Positions 20,934 to 33,774 of a stretch of DNA of 64,000 nt are shown piece after piece. Below the pieces are notes generated by a model. The model ran no database searches, had not been told where the DNA came from, and was given only the letters and a program-made list of their open reading frames with translations. The position numbers and the translations under genes are program-made. Origin of the DNA: Antedon mediterranea (Eukaryota > Echinodermata > Crinoidea > Comatulida > Antedonidae); assembly GCF_964355755.1 (NCBI RefSeq), contig NC_092679.1:11398932-11462931 (forward strand). Direction: 5' to 3'. The number at the start of each line of letters is the position of its first letter. Positions within the stretch are counted from its first letter, which is position 1.

Positions 20934-22940
20934 AGTCAAGTCGCCCCATCGCAAAGTCGCCCCATACAAAGTCGCCCCTTACACAGTCGCCCCATCGCAA
21001 AGTCGCCCCGACACAGTCGCCCCATCGCAAAGTCGCCCCATCGCAAAGTCGCCCCAACGCAAAGTCGCCCCATCGCAAAGTCGCCCTAACACAAAGTCGC
21101 CCCATCGCAAAGTCGCCCCAAAACGTTAAAAAAATAGTTTAAAAGTGCGTAAAATGTCGCAATGATACACAAAATAACACGGAACGTGTAGGCATAAAAG
21201 GGGAAGCCCCGCCATGTAGTCTCAGGTCACACGATCATCCCCCATCATCATGAGAGGAAACCCCGTAATTACTCCGCCGTTGTCGCACTACAAACAACGC
21301 ACCATCTGAAGATGGGGAAACCCCGCCGGAGTTTTACGATATCAGTCGCGTTCGAAATCGGTCGCGTTTAATTTTGGTCGCGATAAAATGATGTTATACG
21401 ATCTAGATTATTTTTACTTTGGTCGATAAATATTTATTATTATTAGGCCTATATTATATTAATAATTGATTTTTGTTTTTATTTTACAGGTCTATGATGA
21501 GAAAGATGTGTGCCTTAAAAAATGACAATTTGTAAACATAGTTTAAGATTATAGTATTATTCAGCATAATGTCATTTAACAGTACATAATTATTTAAATG
21601 TGAAATATTTTATTGGGAACGTAGGCTACGTCTGTAACTTTTATTTTATATGCAACAAATTACGTAAAACAATTTATTTATAAACATTCAGTTTACTAAT
21701 AGTATTACAATGAACATTGATTATAAGCCTGGAAAGGCAATCCCATCATTATATCCATTATAAAATTGCATCATATCACCACTATATGTCGTAAATGATG
21801 ACGTGTGTGTATGTATTCGTCGTACGTCCGTGTACGTATTATTCCGTGCATCTTCACTGTCTTGTTTAATTTGAAATTAAATAAACACCCGATATGAGGA
21901 TATTTATTAGGCATGAGATAATTAGAATGTTCTATAACCAAAAGGGTTGAAAAGAATTTCTTCAGTAAAATGATCATTCTGCTGTTGAATAAAAAGCGAC
22001 TCGCAATCTGAAACATTCTCTGAAACCAATCGGAGCTGCGCCTTCTGGTATCTGTTTCCTCACAGCTGCTACGACGTCTTTCTGCTGCCCGTCGGGGATT
22101 CCCCTTTTTAAAAAACACGCACAAGATACGATGGTTTTCCATGGTCAAAATGTAGCGTACGATCATATCGGCGCGGCGATGAAATCCTTTTTTTTTATTT
22201 CTTCATTTTGAAAAGTCATAATAAAATTAAATAACAATAGACACATAACTTGTCAATAAATGCAAAGTGATCAATAAGTAGCCTATAACACTATTGTCTT
22301 ACAACTACTGTAAATCTATACGAAGGCCTACTACACATTTATACACTTATTATATTATCATAAAAAATGAGCTGGTAGGTTGAATAAAGATTCGTAATTG
22401 TGGCTCTGGTAACTAATTTTAAAATCATATTAAATTAACATTTTCGAAACTATAAATCAGGGATAATCTTTTTAGAACTTTCAAACAAGGAAGGGACTGT
22501 TTTTTTAATGATTTCTAAAAAGCACATCACTCCATTAAAACCTGTAAAATAAAAATAAAAATACAAATTATGTATATAATAGGATAAACATTATAATGTA
22601 AGCCTAGGCCTATACGACATTTAGCGCGACCAAAGTAACAACGCAATCGATATCAAACGCAACCGATATGATTAAAACAGCGTACTACTAGTATTAGTAA
22701 TAGCGGCGGCGCTTCATAGTCATACCGAAATAAAACCGTGGGCGACTTTGCGATAGGGCGACTTTGCGATAGGGCGACTTTGCGATGGGGCGACTTTGCG
22801 ATGGGGCGACTTTGTAATGGGGCGACTTTGCGATGGGGCGACTGTGCCGGGGCGACTTTGTTTTGGGGCGACTTTGCGATGGGGCGACTTTGTATTGGGC
22901 GACTTTGTATGGGGCGACTTTGCGATGGGGCGACTTGACT
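20934..22940. mobile_element. 2-kb foldback element with GTCGCCCC arrays and inner GGTCGCG arms
   Basis: The outer left arm (20934-21122) has about 12 units of GTCGCCCCATCGCAAA. The right arm (22740-22940) is the reverse complement. Both arms start AGTCAAGTCGCCCCATCGC, and the spacer variants follow the same order from the ends (ATCGCAAA, then ATACAAA), so the arms are true inverted repeats and not independent arrays. A second inverted pair lies inside: 21334-21400 (TCGGTCGCGTTT, TTTTGGTCGCGATAAAA) and 22617-22690. The core (21400-22610) shows similarity to 1900-2560. No transposase motif was found and no target duplication is obvious. Confidence 0.8.
21771..22166 (-). other. Open frame in foldback core, related to the core at 2405-2690
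   Basis: A 131-codon frame with CVFFKKGNPRR followed by an Arg/Ser-rich stretch and a hydrophobic part. The minus-strand frame at 2684-2475 has DLKKGNPPS at the corresponding place, and the DNA downstream aligns (AGAAGGCGCA, TTTCAG, ATCATTTT). The alignment holds mostly at the DNA level and both frames meet stops soon, so coding is unproven. Confidence 0.25.
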
Positions 22941-23183
22941 GGATCCCGTCTAGGATAGTAGTAGGCCTAGGCCTGTTAGTATTAATTTGGCTGGGCCTAG
23001 GCGTTTTAGCCTTGCTATGCCTAGGATTGTTTGGTCGTTTGTTAACATAATTAGCACAGTAATTAAATAATAATATCGAATATAATTATTAAAAAACAAA
23101 TGTTACTGTTAATATGTAATAAAAAATGTAGGCCTTGGGTTATAGCGTACCTTTTATTTGATTCAAATGAAAGGAATCTATTT

Positions 23184-23391
23184 AGATGTTATATAAAACA
23201 TATAATGAATGTTTTATGTTTGTGTAATGGTACAATTTACAAATGAGTGTAATGGTACAAATAATGGAATTTGGTGAATGATGAAAGGTTAAATATCAAC
23301 TCGGCGTTGCCTCGTTGATATATAACCTTTCATCATTCACCTCATGCCATTTTTTGTACCATTACACTCATAAACATTCATTATTTGTATA
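23184..23391. repeat. Palindromic MITE, copy 1
   Basis: Imperfect inverted repeat with stem GGTGAATGATGAAAGGTT and its mirror, and a loop reading AACTCGGCGTTGCCTCG. The ends are AGATGTTATATAAAAC and a TTATTTGTA-type sequence. The same element occurs at 52683-52862. Confidence 0.8.
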
Positions 23392-24711
23392 TTATTTTAT
23401 AATAATTAGCCGAAGTTGATAGTTGATTTACTGTCAGAGAGATCGACGTACGCTACAGGGTACGAATTATTCGCGATCTATTAAAAAAAACTATTCATTC
23501 ATGTAGGCCTACATTACTATACAAAAACCATCCCATTTTCGTTTAGCCAACATCTTATTATAGCTACGTTATTACATTTCAAATGTCATGTTCATCGTAC
23601 ATCGAAAGTCCAGATGGTACGCACGCATATACATGAAATATACTGATTTCCCCGACGGAAAATAGTAGACCATTTTTTTTTTTAAATTGAAAAAAGTGAA
23701 CATAAATCGTAACCTCTTGCTACAGCGTAAAGTACGTCGATACACAGTACACGACGTAACGCGTCGGTAAACTTCGCCTGGAAAGTAACTACAGTACACA
23801 TTACACAGTACACCGCCACCACTGAGAATAATTGCGCGCATTCGATTAATTGATTTTGGAACGAAACAAAGTTTCGTTCATCATTTCACTTGTGATAATT
23901 TTCCTTAATCATTTAATATTGTTCAAAATTAAAAATTTTTAATATAGTATATTAACAAATAGTTATATCTACCAGCTTAAATTTTAACTTATATATATCT
24001 CTTCAAAAATGTACTTCCATCGCGAAACCAGTCATAACAATAACATTCGCGGCGAAAGTACAAAATAGGAATTTTATTTTATATTATATTTATTCTTTAT
24101 ACAATTTGTTGTTTAAAAAAAAAATAATTTATCAAAGTATACGGTACCATGTACGTGTCTTTTTATATGCATTTAAAATTTTTAAAATTAACTTCGGCAC
24201 TTTTATCAGGAAATAGTGCGCTTTTATTACACATGGGCCTACTCCTCCCATGCGAATTTTATATAACCACATATTAAGGCAAAACAAGAAAAAAGACCGC
24301 ACAGATAACTGTTAGTAGAACTTAATAATATTAACCAACGCTACATGAAACAAAATCAACCAATCAGATGACAAGGATGATATCCTAGATGTGTTAAAAA
24401 GTCATAATAATAGATTTCCTTATATAATAGTCTTTGTTGTTAAAAATTCACCAAACATGGTAAATAATTTTTTTCCAATTCATTCTATGGCATTTTATCG
24501 TTTGGTCACGGAGCAATATTTTGTTGCCTCGTTGTTTGATCGAACTTCTTCAAGTATTCCTTTGTTTACAAAAGAATGGATCAATACATAGTATTAAATT
24601 ATTATTACTAGCCGGTCGACAGACAATAAGTCTGTTAATTCAGATGACACATTCAACGCGTTTAATTTGACATGTTGTTGTTTTCATTCACGAACATATT
24701 GATTTACAACA
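23392..24711. other. Upstream region of the sialyltransferase gene
   Basis: No ORF or repeat recognised. It presumably contains the promoter and any 5' UTR exon of the gene starting at 24712, but I could not place a TATA box or initiator with confidence. Confidence 0.4.
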
Positions 24712-27700
24712 ATGAAGACTAGACATCGGCTAGCTTGCGTTACGATTATGTCACCGTTTCTGTTGTATTTATGGTAGGCCTAAGTCAAAACTGTATGTAT
24801 TCTTAAGTATAAATCTTTAGTTTGTCTTGCTTGAAAATAAGTTCTGTGTTTTTAATGAATCTGTTGATTTTAACTACTCAATTTTCGCACGGTTGGGGCC
24901 TAGGCCTATGGTTTGTCTATGAATCTAGTATCTTGTTCGCTTCTTGTCGGAAAATTGTAACCTCACAGAGAGCCCAGGTATGATCAGTTTCTGTGTGTGT
25001 ACTACTCGAAATATGAGCTAAATGTGTACACTGTACCTACGGTTTATTAGTCCTTATCCGAGAAGACTTGGTTTACCACCAGAACCATGGAGCGAGTGTT
25101 ACCATCGAATCCTTGCCGAATGGCTACGTGATTATCTATAGATAAAGGATACGTGTTACATTTTTTGTATAGTTTCTTGTTACTATACTAAGTATTTTAT
25201 GTAGGTATTTGATTTTTGCAATTCTGCGAAGTTGCTTTCTGTGATATGTATTTATTTATATATTTTATTCTTTGTGCATGAATTTTAAGTTAGTATTGGT
25301 TTTACTAACGAGTTGTACAGTCAATGTTTTATCTTAAATTTTATTTTATATGTTTCGTATTCCAAAGTAGTGGTAATCTGTTCTTAGTTCTTGTTTATAT
25401 TTGCTTTCTTTTTTTCATGTCTTCCTTCTTTTGACGTATCTGCTCTCCGTTTTATTAAGTACATTTAATTTTTTCTTTAAGGTTTTGCCAAATGTTCTAC
25501 GGTTTGGTCGATATTTTGTTTTTTGTTCAGACTGACAAAATCGACATTGTCTGCGTAGGCTATTTCAGTTGAAATTCGATTAATATTGTCGATGTATGAT
25601 GTATCTGATTTGTACCATACCACTCATAAACCTTCATTATCGACAATAAACGGCTTGGTAAACTAGTCAACTGTACTTAATTATAGGGTTCCTTATCGCA
25701 CTTTTACAAGAAGTATATTTTATATAGGGCTTAATATACTATTTTTTATCATTGATATTATGTATTTAGGTGGTGGAAAAAATACGAACTAAGTATCTAC
25801 AATGGTGTGCAGAATTTTGGTAATCCATTATTGCCTAATCAAGAATTACAGAAATTAGTCAGTGAATCAAGCAAAACAAAAAACCCAGAACTAATAGGTT
25901 ATCAAAAAACCGTCGAAAAACTCAAGTATATTATGAATGTTTCAATTGATAATGAAAGTACTCACCACGTATCTACTATATTTAATACAACTTGGCAACA
26001 AAACATATCCAATCTGCAGGATATAAGGTAAACAGAAACTATTTTTTAATTAATGTCACAGTAGTTAATTAATTAACAGCCAAATTATATTAACGATGAA
26101 TTTTTTTATTTTTAAAAATTTTTATTTTATTCAGTTGTCAACAGCGATGAAACCGCCACTAACAGGTTGAATCTAAATATAACGACAATAAATTAACTTT
26201 CGGCTGTTGTATGAAACTGTTCCAGCTACCATTTTTCTTTTTTATCTAAAATACTAAAGTAGCTTTTATATCCGAAGCCATAGTGGTAATTATTTATGAT
26301 AACATGTGGTAGGAATTTATTTATGGAGTAGTGATAAACTGTTGCGTACAATATGAACATATTGTGCGACGATTTCTCTCTGCAGCATTGATATTGTATT
26401 ATTGATTTATGTCTTAATGACTTTAGCTCAGTCCTGTACATCAAACAATTGCTGTCATGACAACGTCGATATCACCACTCTTGTATTTATTGTACAACAG
26501 CTATTATTAGTCCTATATTGTTTAACAACATGATTGCATTAAAAAAAATATTATAGGGCCGTTATTTTCAGTTAAAAAAAATTGGTTTGTTGGTATTCAA
26601 AGAATGATTAAGATCTATTGGTCATTTAGTCTAATTTATTTCAAATTAGTATTATTTTTTACATTTTAGGTCTGATTTGAAGAAATATGTACACACAGGA
26701 ATGATTCTTAACCAGAAACAAGTTAGAACATCTCAAAGATTTGATTATTTGCTAATGTCAGGAGGTATAGGTATCAGGGAGAAGTTCCACAGAACGTTGC
26801 CAAAAGTATATTTATTTTAAATGTATTTTGCTAATCAGTTTTAATTTGATATAAAACTCTCTAGATATATAATGTTTGTTGAATGCAGGGTTATAACCTC
26901 GTTTATTACAGCATTATACAGTATGTGCCCATACATACCATGCACTCCTATTCATTTTCATTGAAAGTCCCGATGCTTGATAACGTTGTAAATACTAATC
27001 TCTAATATTTGTTAACATTTTAGCAAAATGGCTTTGAAACAGATTCTTTGAACTAATTCATTTTCAACTCTAATGTTATGAATATGATACATACAATATT
27101 GTACTGAGAAAAATAAAAATGATCATACTTTACAGTATTCTCTCGAAAAGAATGTATACAAGAGATGTTCTATTGTTGGTAATGGAGGAATATTAAATAG
27201 AAGTAAATGTGGCAAAGAAATAGATAAAGCTGATTTCGTTATTAGGTTTGTAGTATTCAATTATCATTTATTACAGCACATTAATCATGTTATCATCATC
27301 ATCGTCATCATTATCTCAGCTTGTCTGTTTTGTGTTGTTTTATGAATTAATCCTACACGCCTTCAAATTGAATTTTTGTCTTACTCAGTCTGTCATTGGA
27401 AAATCAAAATTGTGGCATTGAAGGACAAATGCGTGACATACTGTATTATGCCCCTATATTGAATTAATAAAGTTCGAAATATTTAATCAAATGTCTTGCC
27501 TCCTCACCCTTTTTCGAAGTTGATTATTATGGTGACATATTCTTCTACAAAATTTAAAATCGTTTGTAATAGTTATTCAAATATAAAATTTTCACAAATA
27601 ATGTGTGAACCAACCGTAATTAAATTGTATTGAATTATTCTTTTCCTTCTTTTTAGATGTAATGCACCACCAATCGATCAATTCAGAGAAGACGCAGGTG

Positions 27701-28887
27701 TTAAAAGTAATTTAACTACAGTTAACCCTTCTATTATTAAGGACAGGTAGATATTTAAAATCATATCAAATCAAATTTATTATCACCAATAAAACCATAT
27801 ATTTTTTTCACTAACTGTATTTAACTAAATAATTTAAAAACAAATATCTGATTTTAAAATAATTTTTTTTCTGGCATCAACAACCATAGGATCATACAGA
27901 GCTTTCTTAATGTTGAAATTATACTTTCATTTCACCCTAATCACATTTAACGTTTTTTGTTTAAGTTCTTATTTAATAAAATAATTACTCTATTTATTTA
28001 GATTTGGTAACGCAAAGAAAATTGATCAACAATCCAAGTTAATAAATAAAATGAAAGAATACACCAACTATATTTTCTTTCCAAGTTTTGCTTCTGATTG
28101 GATCTATGGCTTGAGCATTAGATTAAATGATTTACTGAACAGTAAATTGAGATCTGCAAAATTGGTACATGGAAATCCGAATCATTTCAAAGCAATTAGA
28201 GCATATTGGTCTAATAAGGGTATACATACATTTCTATCAACAGGTTAGTAGGCTACTCTACTTTTTCTTTCCACTAAATAAAAAAGGCAACCAAACAAAT
28301 AGCTTTATAATGGGAAAATGTTGATTTTGCCCATTACGCCAATCTAAAATAATCTATTAGGAACTTTAGTCTGCAACATCCAAACTTTGCCAGTTGACAA
28401 ACTTCGACACAAACTGCAGAAAACGTTACTGCATGGAGGAAGGTACGATGTACCTCCTGACAAATCCTGACGAATCAAATCAGTGATATTGAAAATAGAC
28501 AAAATGATAACCTCCAGTAACAGGAACTGTGTGTAGGCATGACAAATTCATAGGTTTGGTCAATATGTTTGCTAGAGTAGAAGACTTATCATGTTACTTG
28601 TGTATTTCATGGTCCTCTTTAACATTTTTAAAGTTCTAACTTTTCTGTTATGTCTTTTAGGTTTTTACTTAACAACTTCGTCCCTATTGTTTTGCAATGA
28701 GATTCATCTTTATGGATTTTGGCCGTTCTTTACTGATATACACAACCGTCCAACCCCATACCATTACTTTGAAAATGTGGAATTAAAAAGAAGTCGCCAT
28801 GCATTTGACAAAGAATTTAATGAACTTGCCAAACTACACAGTGATGGTGTTCTACAACTTCATGTCGACGATTGCAGTGTTGGCTGA
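24712..28887 (+). CDS. Alpha-2,8-sialyltransferase (ST8Sia family, GT29), seven exons
   Basis: Exons 24712-24773, 25770-26027, 26670-26805, 27136-27245, 27657-27746, 28002-28243 and 28661-28887 join in frame into 374 codons plus stop, the usual ST8Sia length. All introns are GT-AG. The protein would be a type II Golgi membrane enzyme: short basic N-terminus (MKTRHRLACV), a hydrophobic anchor at about 8-23, a stem with several N-glycosylation sites, then the catalytic domain. Sialylmotif L is at about 160-195 (CSIVGNGGILNRSKCG and RCNAPP), motif S at about 297-322 (LSTGFYLTT and HLYGFWPF), and the VS motif H-x4-E is His346/Glu351. A conserved Cys lies near the C-terminus (Cys371). It should transfer sialic acid from CMP-sialic acid onto a terminal sialic acid. 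Motif L looks closest to the ST8Sia1/5/6 group, from memory. An AATAAA is at 29000. Confidence 0.9.
24955..25135 (-). mobile_element. SINE-like repeat, copy in sialyltransferase intron 1
   Basis: Shares with 33775-34020 the strings GTGTACACTG, ACGGTTTAT, AGTCCTTATCCGAGAAGAC and CCACCAGAACCATGGAG. On the minus strand the family has a GGTTCGA-type B box, here degenerate, which suggests a tRNA-derived SINE. Confidence 0.5.
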
Positions 28888-29153
28888 TGTTAAATTTTTA
28901 ACTTTAAATAGATTGTAAATTGGCATTGAGTCTAATTTGTAATTTAGTTAGTTTTGTCATACAATGAAAGGTGGAGCAGATTATTATAATATGCAAGCAA
29001 ATAAACTTATTTAACAATTTGAAGATACGATGCGCAACCTGTATAATCTACGCAAGCATAACCCTACCAACGTAGACCCACAAGACTATGTTCCATAATC
29101 TATGATAGGTATTTATGAGTGATAAATAAAATATGTTGATATAGGACTGTTTT

Positions 29154-30068
29154 GCGAATCGATTGATTGATTGATTGAATTTATTTGATGCTCAACATTA
29201 AAATAACAAACAGACAAAAGACAAAATAACGAGCGTCAGGAACACCCATTAGGCCGGAAAAACCAGCCCATTTCCAATGGGGTCCAAATTGCACATAACA
29301 AACAAGAGAAAATACAACATTTATAAAAAAAAAAATATATATATATATACTTTACAATAAAGCCCAGTAAAACAGAAAAATAAAAAGAGAAAGCAAACAA
29401 GTAATGAGAAAAATTGCACGTTATCAAGACCATTATAGTTATCAAAATTATTCTAAATATAAAATATTGCGTTCAAAATGTTTTTTAATATGAGATTTGA
29501 AGGTAGTTAAGTTGGAAATTAATTTTAAGTTTGATGGAAGAGCGTTCCAGTCTTTGATATCAGAGAAGAAAAAAGTAGAATGAGACTGTTTATTTCCTTT
29601 AAGTAGAGGTAAAATCAGATTAACATTACGTTGGCGTGTGTTATGTGTGTGGATTGTGGATGTCCGTGAGAAATGTTCAGATAGATATTGAGCTGCATTG
29701 TTATTGACAATTTTATGAACATTACAAAGCCTGAGAAATTTTACTCTACTTTCCACCTTAAGCATGCCAATGTCTGATAACTCCTTCTGACCAATATGAG
29801 ATCGTGGTCCGAAACCGTAAATAAAACGCACAAATTTGTTCTGAGTGGTCTGTAGTTTTTGCTTCAAAACTTTGTCAATACCTTCATACCAAGTCGAAGC
29901 ACAATAATCAAACAAGCATTGAATTAAGGCAGAGCATAACAGTTTTTTTCGTATTTTTGTCTAAGCAACTAGCCTGACGATATAAATACCTTAATCTACT
30001 ATTCGCCTTTTTTATTACACTTTTGGCGATGTTGTTACAAGAGGCAGAACTATCAAGTTCTATACCTC
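29154..30068 (-). mobile_element. 5'-truncated LINE 3' end (jockey/CR1-like), minus strand
   Basis: The minus-strand frame (30060 to 29448) encodes only the C-terminal part of ORF2: a CLDKNTKKTVMLC start in one frame, then FDYCASTWYEG, KLQTTQNKFVRFIYG and FSDIKDWNALPSNLK. A 290-bp 3' UTR ends in an (AATC)n tail, read GATTGATTGATTGA on the plus strand at 29158-29177. No catalytic domain is left. Confidence 0.8.
29448..29915 (-). pseudogene. C-terminal LINE ORF2 fragment
   Basis: 155 codons open to the natural stop. The motifs RNVNLILPLL and DWNALPSNLK are the standard tail of jockey/CR1-like reverse transcriptases, after the thumb. The reverse transcriptase palm is missing through 5' truncation. 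Confidence 0.75.
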
Positions 30069-30071
30069 GCA

Positions 30072-32165
30072 GGATATGGAAGTACTACAAAATCGGGTAG
30101 ACGAACTACATAGTTATTTTTGGCATTCCAGAGCAGTCGGAAGGTAATAACTGTTCAGATTATATCCTAGGCTTCTTTAAAACATACCTGAAAGTGGATA
30201 GTAATAGGCCTATGGACATAGAACGAGCTCACCGTACCCCGACATTCCTGCCCACAGGCCACTTGTTAGATTGGAGTGGGGCCTTGATTGTTTTTTTAGT
30301 TCATATCGTAGTAATGCAAGGGGAGTCGCAATCTTTTTCAATAATAACTTTCCCTACACTGTTACAAAGCATAAAAAAGATAATGATGGAAATATGTTAG
30401 CTTTGGAGGTAAAGGTTGATGATCTAAAATTTACGCTAATCTCAATTTATGGGCCCAACAACGACACCCCCGGTTTTTACGACAATATGAGGGAAGTTGT
30501 TTTAGAATATGAAAACCCACATAATATCGTTTGCGGCGACTGGAACTGTATTTTTGACAAAAAATTAGACTGTAAAAATTATCTAAAACTTAATAATCCA
30601 AAGGCAAGAGAAAAGATAATAAATATTTGTAGTGAATTTAATCTTACAGATGTTTGGCGTGTTTACAACCAAGATGAACAAAAGTTTACCTGGAGACAGA
30701 ATAAATTCAATAAACAAGCCAGGCTTGATTATTTCCTAATCTCATCTGAACTAAACAGCAAAATGCTGGATTGTAATATAAAACTAGGTTACCGAACCGA
30801 TCACTCACTCGTAGATATTAAAATGACGATGAAGCAGATAAAACACGGGCCAGGATACTGGAAATTTGACAATACCTTATTAAAAGATATTCAATACGTG
30901 CAACAAGTTAAAGAAACCATAAATAGAGTCCTAAAACAATATATAGTGCAAAACGAAAAAGATAATAAAGATGCTAATAAAGCGCTGTTTAGCATCAGTG
31001 ATCAACTTCTTTTAGAAATGATATTAATGGAAATTAGAGCAAAAACAATTTCTTACGGGGCTTATAAGAAAAAGATTGAAAATAAAAAAAAAAAAAAATT
31101 AGAAAGGGAAATAGAAAAAATAACACTTGATATCAATAATGGCGACGCCACGTTAAATGATACACTAGAACTTAAGTCCGGCGAACTTATGAGTAACAGA
31201 AAAGTGAAGATGGAAAGAATAATGATGAAAACTAAACTTAAATGGATCGAAGAAGGCGAAAGGCCCACCAAATTTTTTTTTAACATGGAAAAGAAAAATT
31301 TTGTTGATAAAACTATAAATAAAATAGTAAAGGAAAGCAACAATAGTATTCTGCAAAACACAAATGAAATTCTTGTTGAGTCTAGACACTTTTATAAAAA
31401 CCTTTATTCCTCAAACCACAATACAGATGATGAAAAAAATATTGTAAAACTTCTTAAAACTATGAATACATTACCAACATTAAGAAAAGAACAACAAAAT
31501 AAAATTGAAGGGCCAATTACTTATAATGAACTTTTAGTGGCTCTTAAGAGGTCACAAAATGGAAAGTCACCTGGTATTGACGGCTTTAGCTATGAGTTTT
31601 TTAAGTTCTTTTTTGCGGATTTAGTTTGCTATCTTTTGAGAGCTATTAACGAGTCATATAAATCAGGTCAACTGTCAACTTCCCAAAAGTCAGGAATAAT
31701 TACTTTACTCCCTAAGGGGGATAAACCCAGAGAGTATCTAAAAAGCTGGAGACCTATTACCCTGTTAAGTGTCACTTATAAACTTGTTTCGTCATGCATT
31801 GCAGAACGAATAAAATCGGTCCTTGATATATTAATTAGTGAACAACAGAAAGGATTTATTAATGGGAGATATATAGGCGAAAATACAAGACTTATGTATG
31901 ATATTATTCAAATTTGTGAAAAGAAGAAAATTCCTGGTCTGCTTTTACTGATAGACTTTGAAAAAGCGTTCGACTGCATTTCTCACACATTTGTTAACTG
32001 CGTTCTTAAACATTTTAACTTCGGACAATCCATTCAAAAATGGGTGAAAGTACTATATAAAGATGCAAGATCCTCAGTTCTTGTCAATGGCTTTCTCTCC
32101 GAATCATTCTTAATCGAAAGAGGATGTAGACAAGGGGATGGGTTGAGTCCATACCTGTTTCTTCT
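30072..32165 (+). mobile_element. L1/Tx1-like LINE fragment, internally deleted and 3'-truncated, plus strand
   Basis: It begins with a remnant of ORF1 (EVLQNRVDELHSYF, a frame break, then DYILGFFKTYLKVD and ERAHRTP). It jumps without the ORF1 C-terminus or the ORF2 start into the endonuclease and runs open through the RT fingers. It ends abruptly after QGDGLSPYLFLLC at about 32165, before the YxDD box. Target-primed insertion truncates LINEs at the 5' end, so a missing 3' half means a later deletion or rearrangement. The next bases at 32166 duplicate part of the neighbouring SLC17 exon. Confidence 0.8.
30271..32165 (+). pseudogene. LINE ORF2 fragment, endonuclease and partial reverse transcriptase
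   Basis: About 630 codons without a stop. Endonuclease motifs: SSYRSNARGVAIFF, SIYGPNND, CGDWNCIFDKK, QARLDYFLIS and GYRTDHSLVDI. Then a Lys-rich linker, and RT motifs GKSPGIDGFSYEFFK, SWRPITLLSVTYKL, LLIDFEKAFDCISH and GCRQGDGLSPYLF. The frame runs on into non-LINE sequence to a stop at about 32205. Lacking the catalytic YxDD and thumb, it cannot encode an active polymerase. The long open frame implies a fairly recent insertion. Confidence 0.8.
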
Positions 32166-32326
32166 GTGCGATTCCACTACACGATATATTCTGCGAGTTT
32201 GCTAGTGTAGACTGCGCATTACTTTTATACATACAAACATTTCTAGAGATATTAGAAAAAGAACTATCGGAAATACCTTCAATTACTTTTTTACAGTCTC
32301 GTGCGATTCCACTATACGATATATTC
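32166..32326. repeat. 26-bp direct repeat at the LINE/SLC17 junction
   Basis: 32166-32191 and 32301-32326 match at 25 of 26 positions (both start GTGCGATTCCACTA). The second copy is inside the SLC17 exon; the first touches the point where the LINE ends. The 135-bp offset keeps the same reading frame. Confidence 0.85.
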
Positions 32327-33774
32327 ACGTCGAAGCCGGTTTGGGCCATTGCCGTTGCAAAGTGTTCTACTACATTTGCTAACAACTTCTTTCTAATTGA
32401 AGTACCTACATTTTTGTCGAACATGTTTGGGGTTAATGTAAACAAGGTGAGATATAAAAATGATAAAAATGTGGTTATAGATCTCATTTCTGTGACGTGT
32501 TGGACAGATATTTTTTTTTTCTCTTTTGTGGCGTGAACCACCACCTTTATTCTTTCATATCATAATTAAATACATTACAAATAAATCAGTAATATCTGTC
32601 TTCATATGTTCTTTCTTTAATTATATTGTTTTCCGTTAATATTCTACATTTTTGTTGGACAGATATAGCTTTCTGATAATACAGTTAAAGCTGTAAGATT
32701 CTCATTTTAATTTGTTATTATTATGTTACTGTTTATCATTTAGATTGGTGTGTTAACCTCAATGCCAAGTTTTATTGCAGCAGTGACTGGCTTATTATCT
32801 GCTGCTGTTGCGGACTATATCATTCAACAAAAATACCTTAGTATTCTGAAAACAAGACATCTATTTGTTGTATTAGGTAGGACTAATCTTTCACAGTGCA
32901 GTTTTAAAACTTTAGTGGAATCTAAGCGGAAGTAATTTCATCCACTTTTAAACGATCTAGTTAAAACATTATTAAAAGTGTAAATTTTTATTTTTTCTAA
33001 TATCTGAGTTGAAACAGGTGTTGTCCTATCTGTTGTCGGTTTTATTCCACTTGTTGTCAATGATTATAATGTATTGGCGGTTGAGATTCTGTATATTGTG
33101 TTTTTCGCTGTTTATGGTTTCAATAGTGCTTCGGTTTTTCCAAACGCAATGGATATAACAGACGAATATGCTGGATGTGTGGCGGGAGCCACACACACAT
33201 TTGCAAGCTGCACTGGAATCATCCCGATTGTTACTGGACTTGTAATTAAAGAACAGGTAGGCCTAAATAAAACCACAATGGTAATTCGTAGTCTATTTAA
33301 CCATTAAACAAAATAAACTTAGGCCTGTACTAGGGATAATCCGGAATAACTATAGATTTTTATTTAAAGAAAAAAAAATTAAGGTCAAAATATTCTAAAT
33401 TTGAATTGGCCATATCAAAGTAATATTAAAGTTGTTCACTTTAAGTCGAAAATTCGAGCCAAAAACAAAAAGTTTACGTAATTAACATGTAAATTAGTTT
33501 GATTACATTTCGTCTGGAAAATCGTCGCGAGCTAAAGTAAACAAAGATTTCAAACCACGAGTATGCATTAGCATTATGCTAATTTGGATTGTTTACAACT
33601 CGTCACTGTTGAGAAGGTGTTTTCACACAGATCGCGAGGAAGTTTATGATTATGCATACAGAGTGGCCAAACAAGCGCGTTCCATTATGGGACATTTTTT
33701 GATCGAAAACTTTGTCTGTAAGTCAAAGTTATTTTTGAACAAAAAAACATTTGATTGAAATTTATATTTATACT

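Noticed and set aside
20934-21122. Regular repeats with short spacers, reminiscent of a CRISPR array
   Set aside because: The 'spacers' are variants of the same sequence, the array has an inverted partner at 22740, and the DNA is plainly eukaryotic.
22738-23050. Open frames reading WGDFAMGRLC-type repeats
   Set aside because: They are translations of the 16-bp tandem array and have no independent coding signal.
32110-32544. 144-codon minus-strand ORF
   Set aside because: It is the antisense of the SLC17 exon at 32297-32446, which has a clear family match and splice sites.
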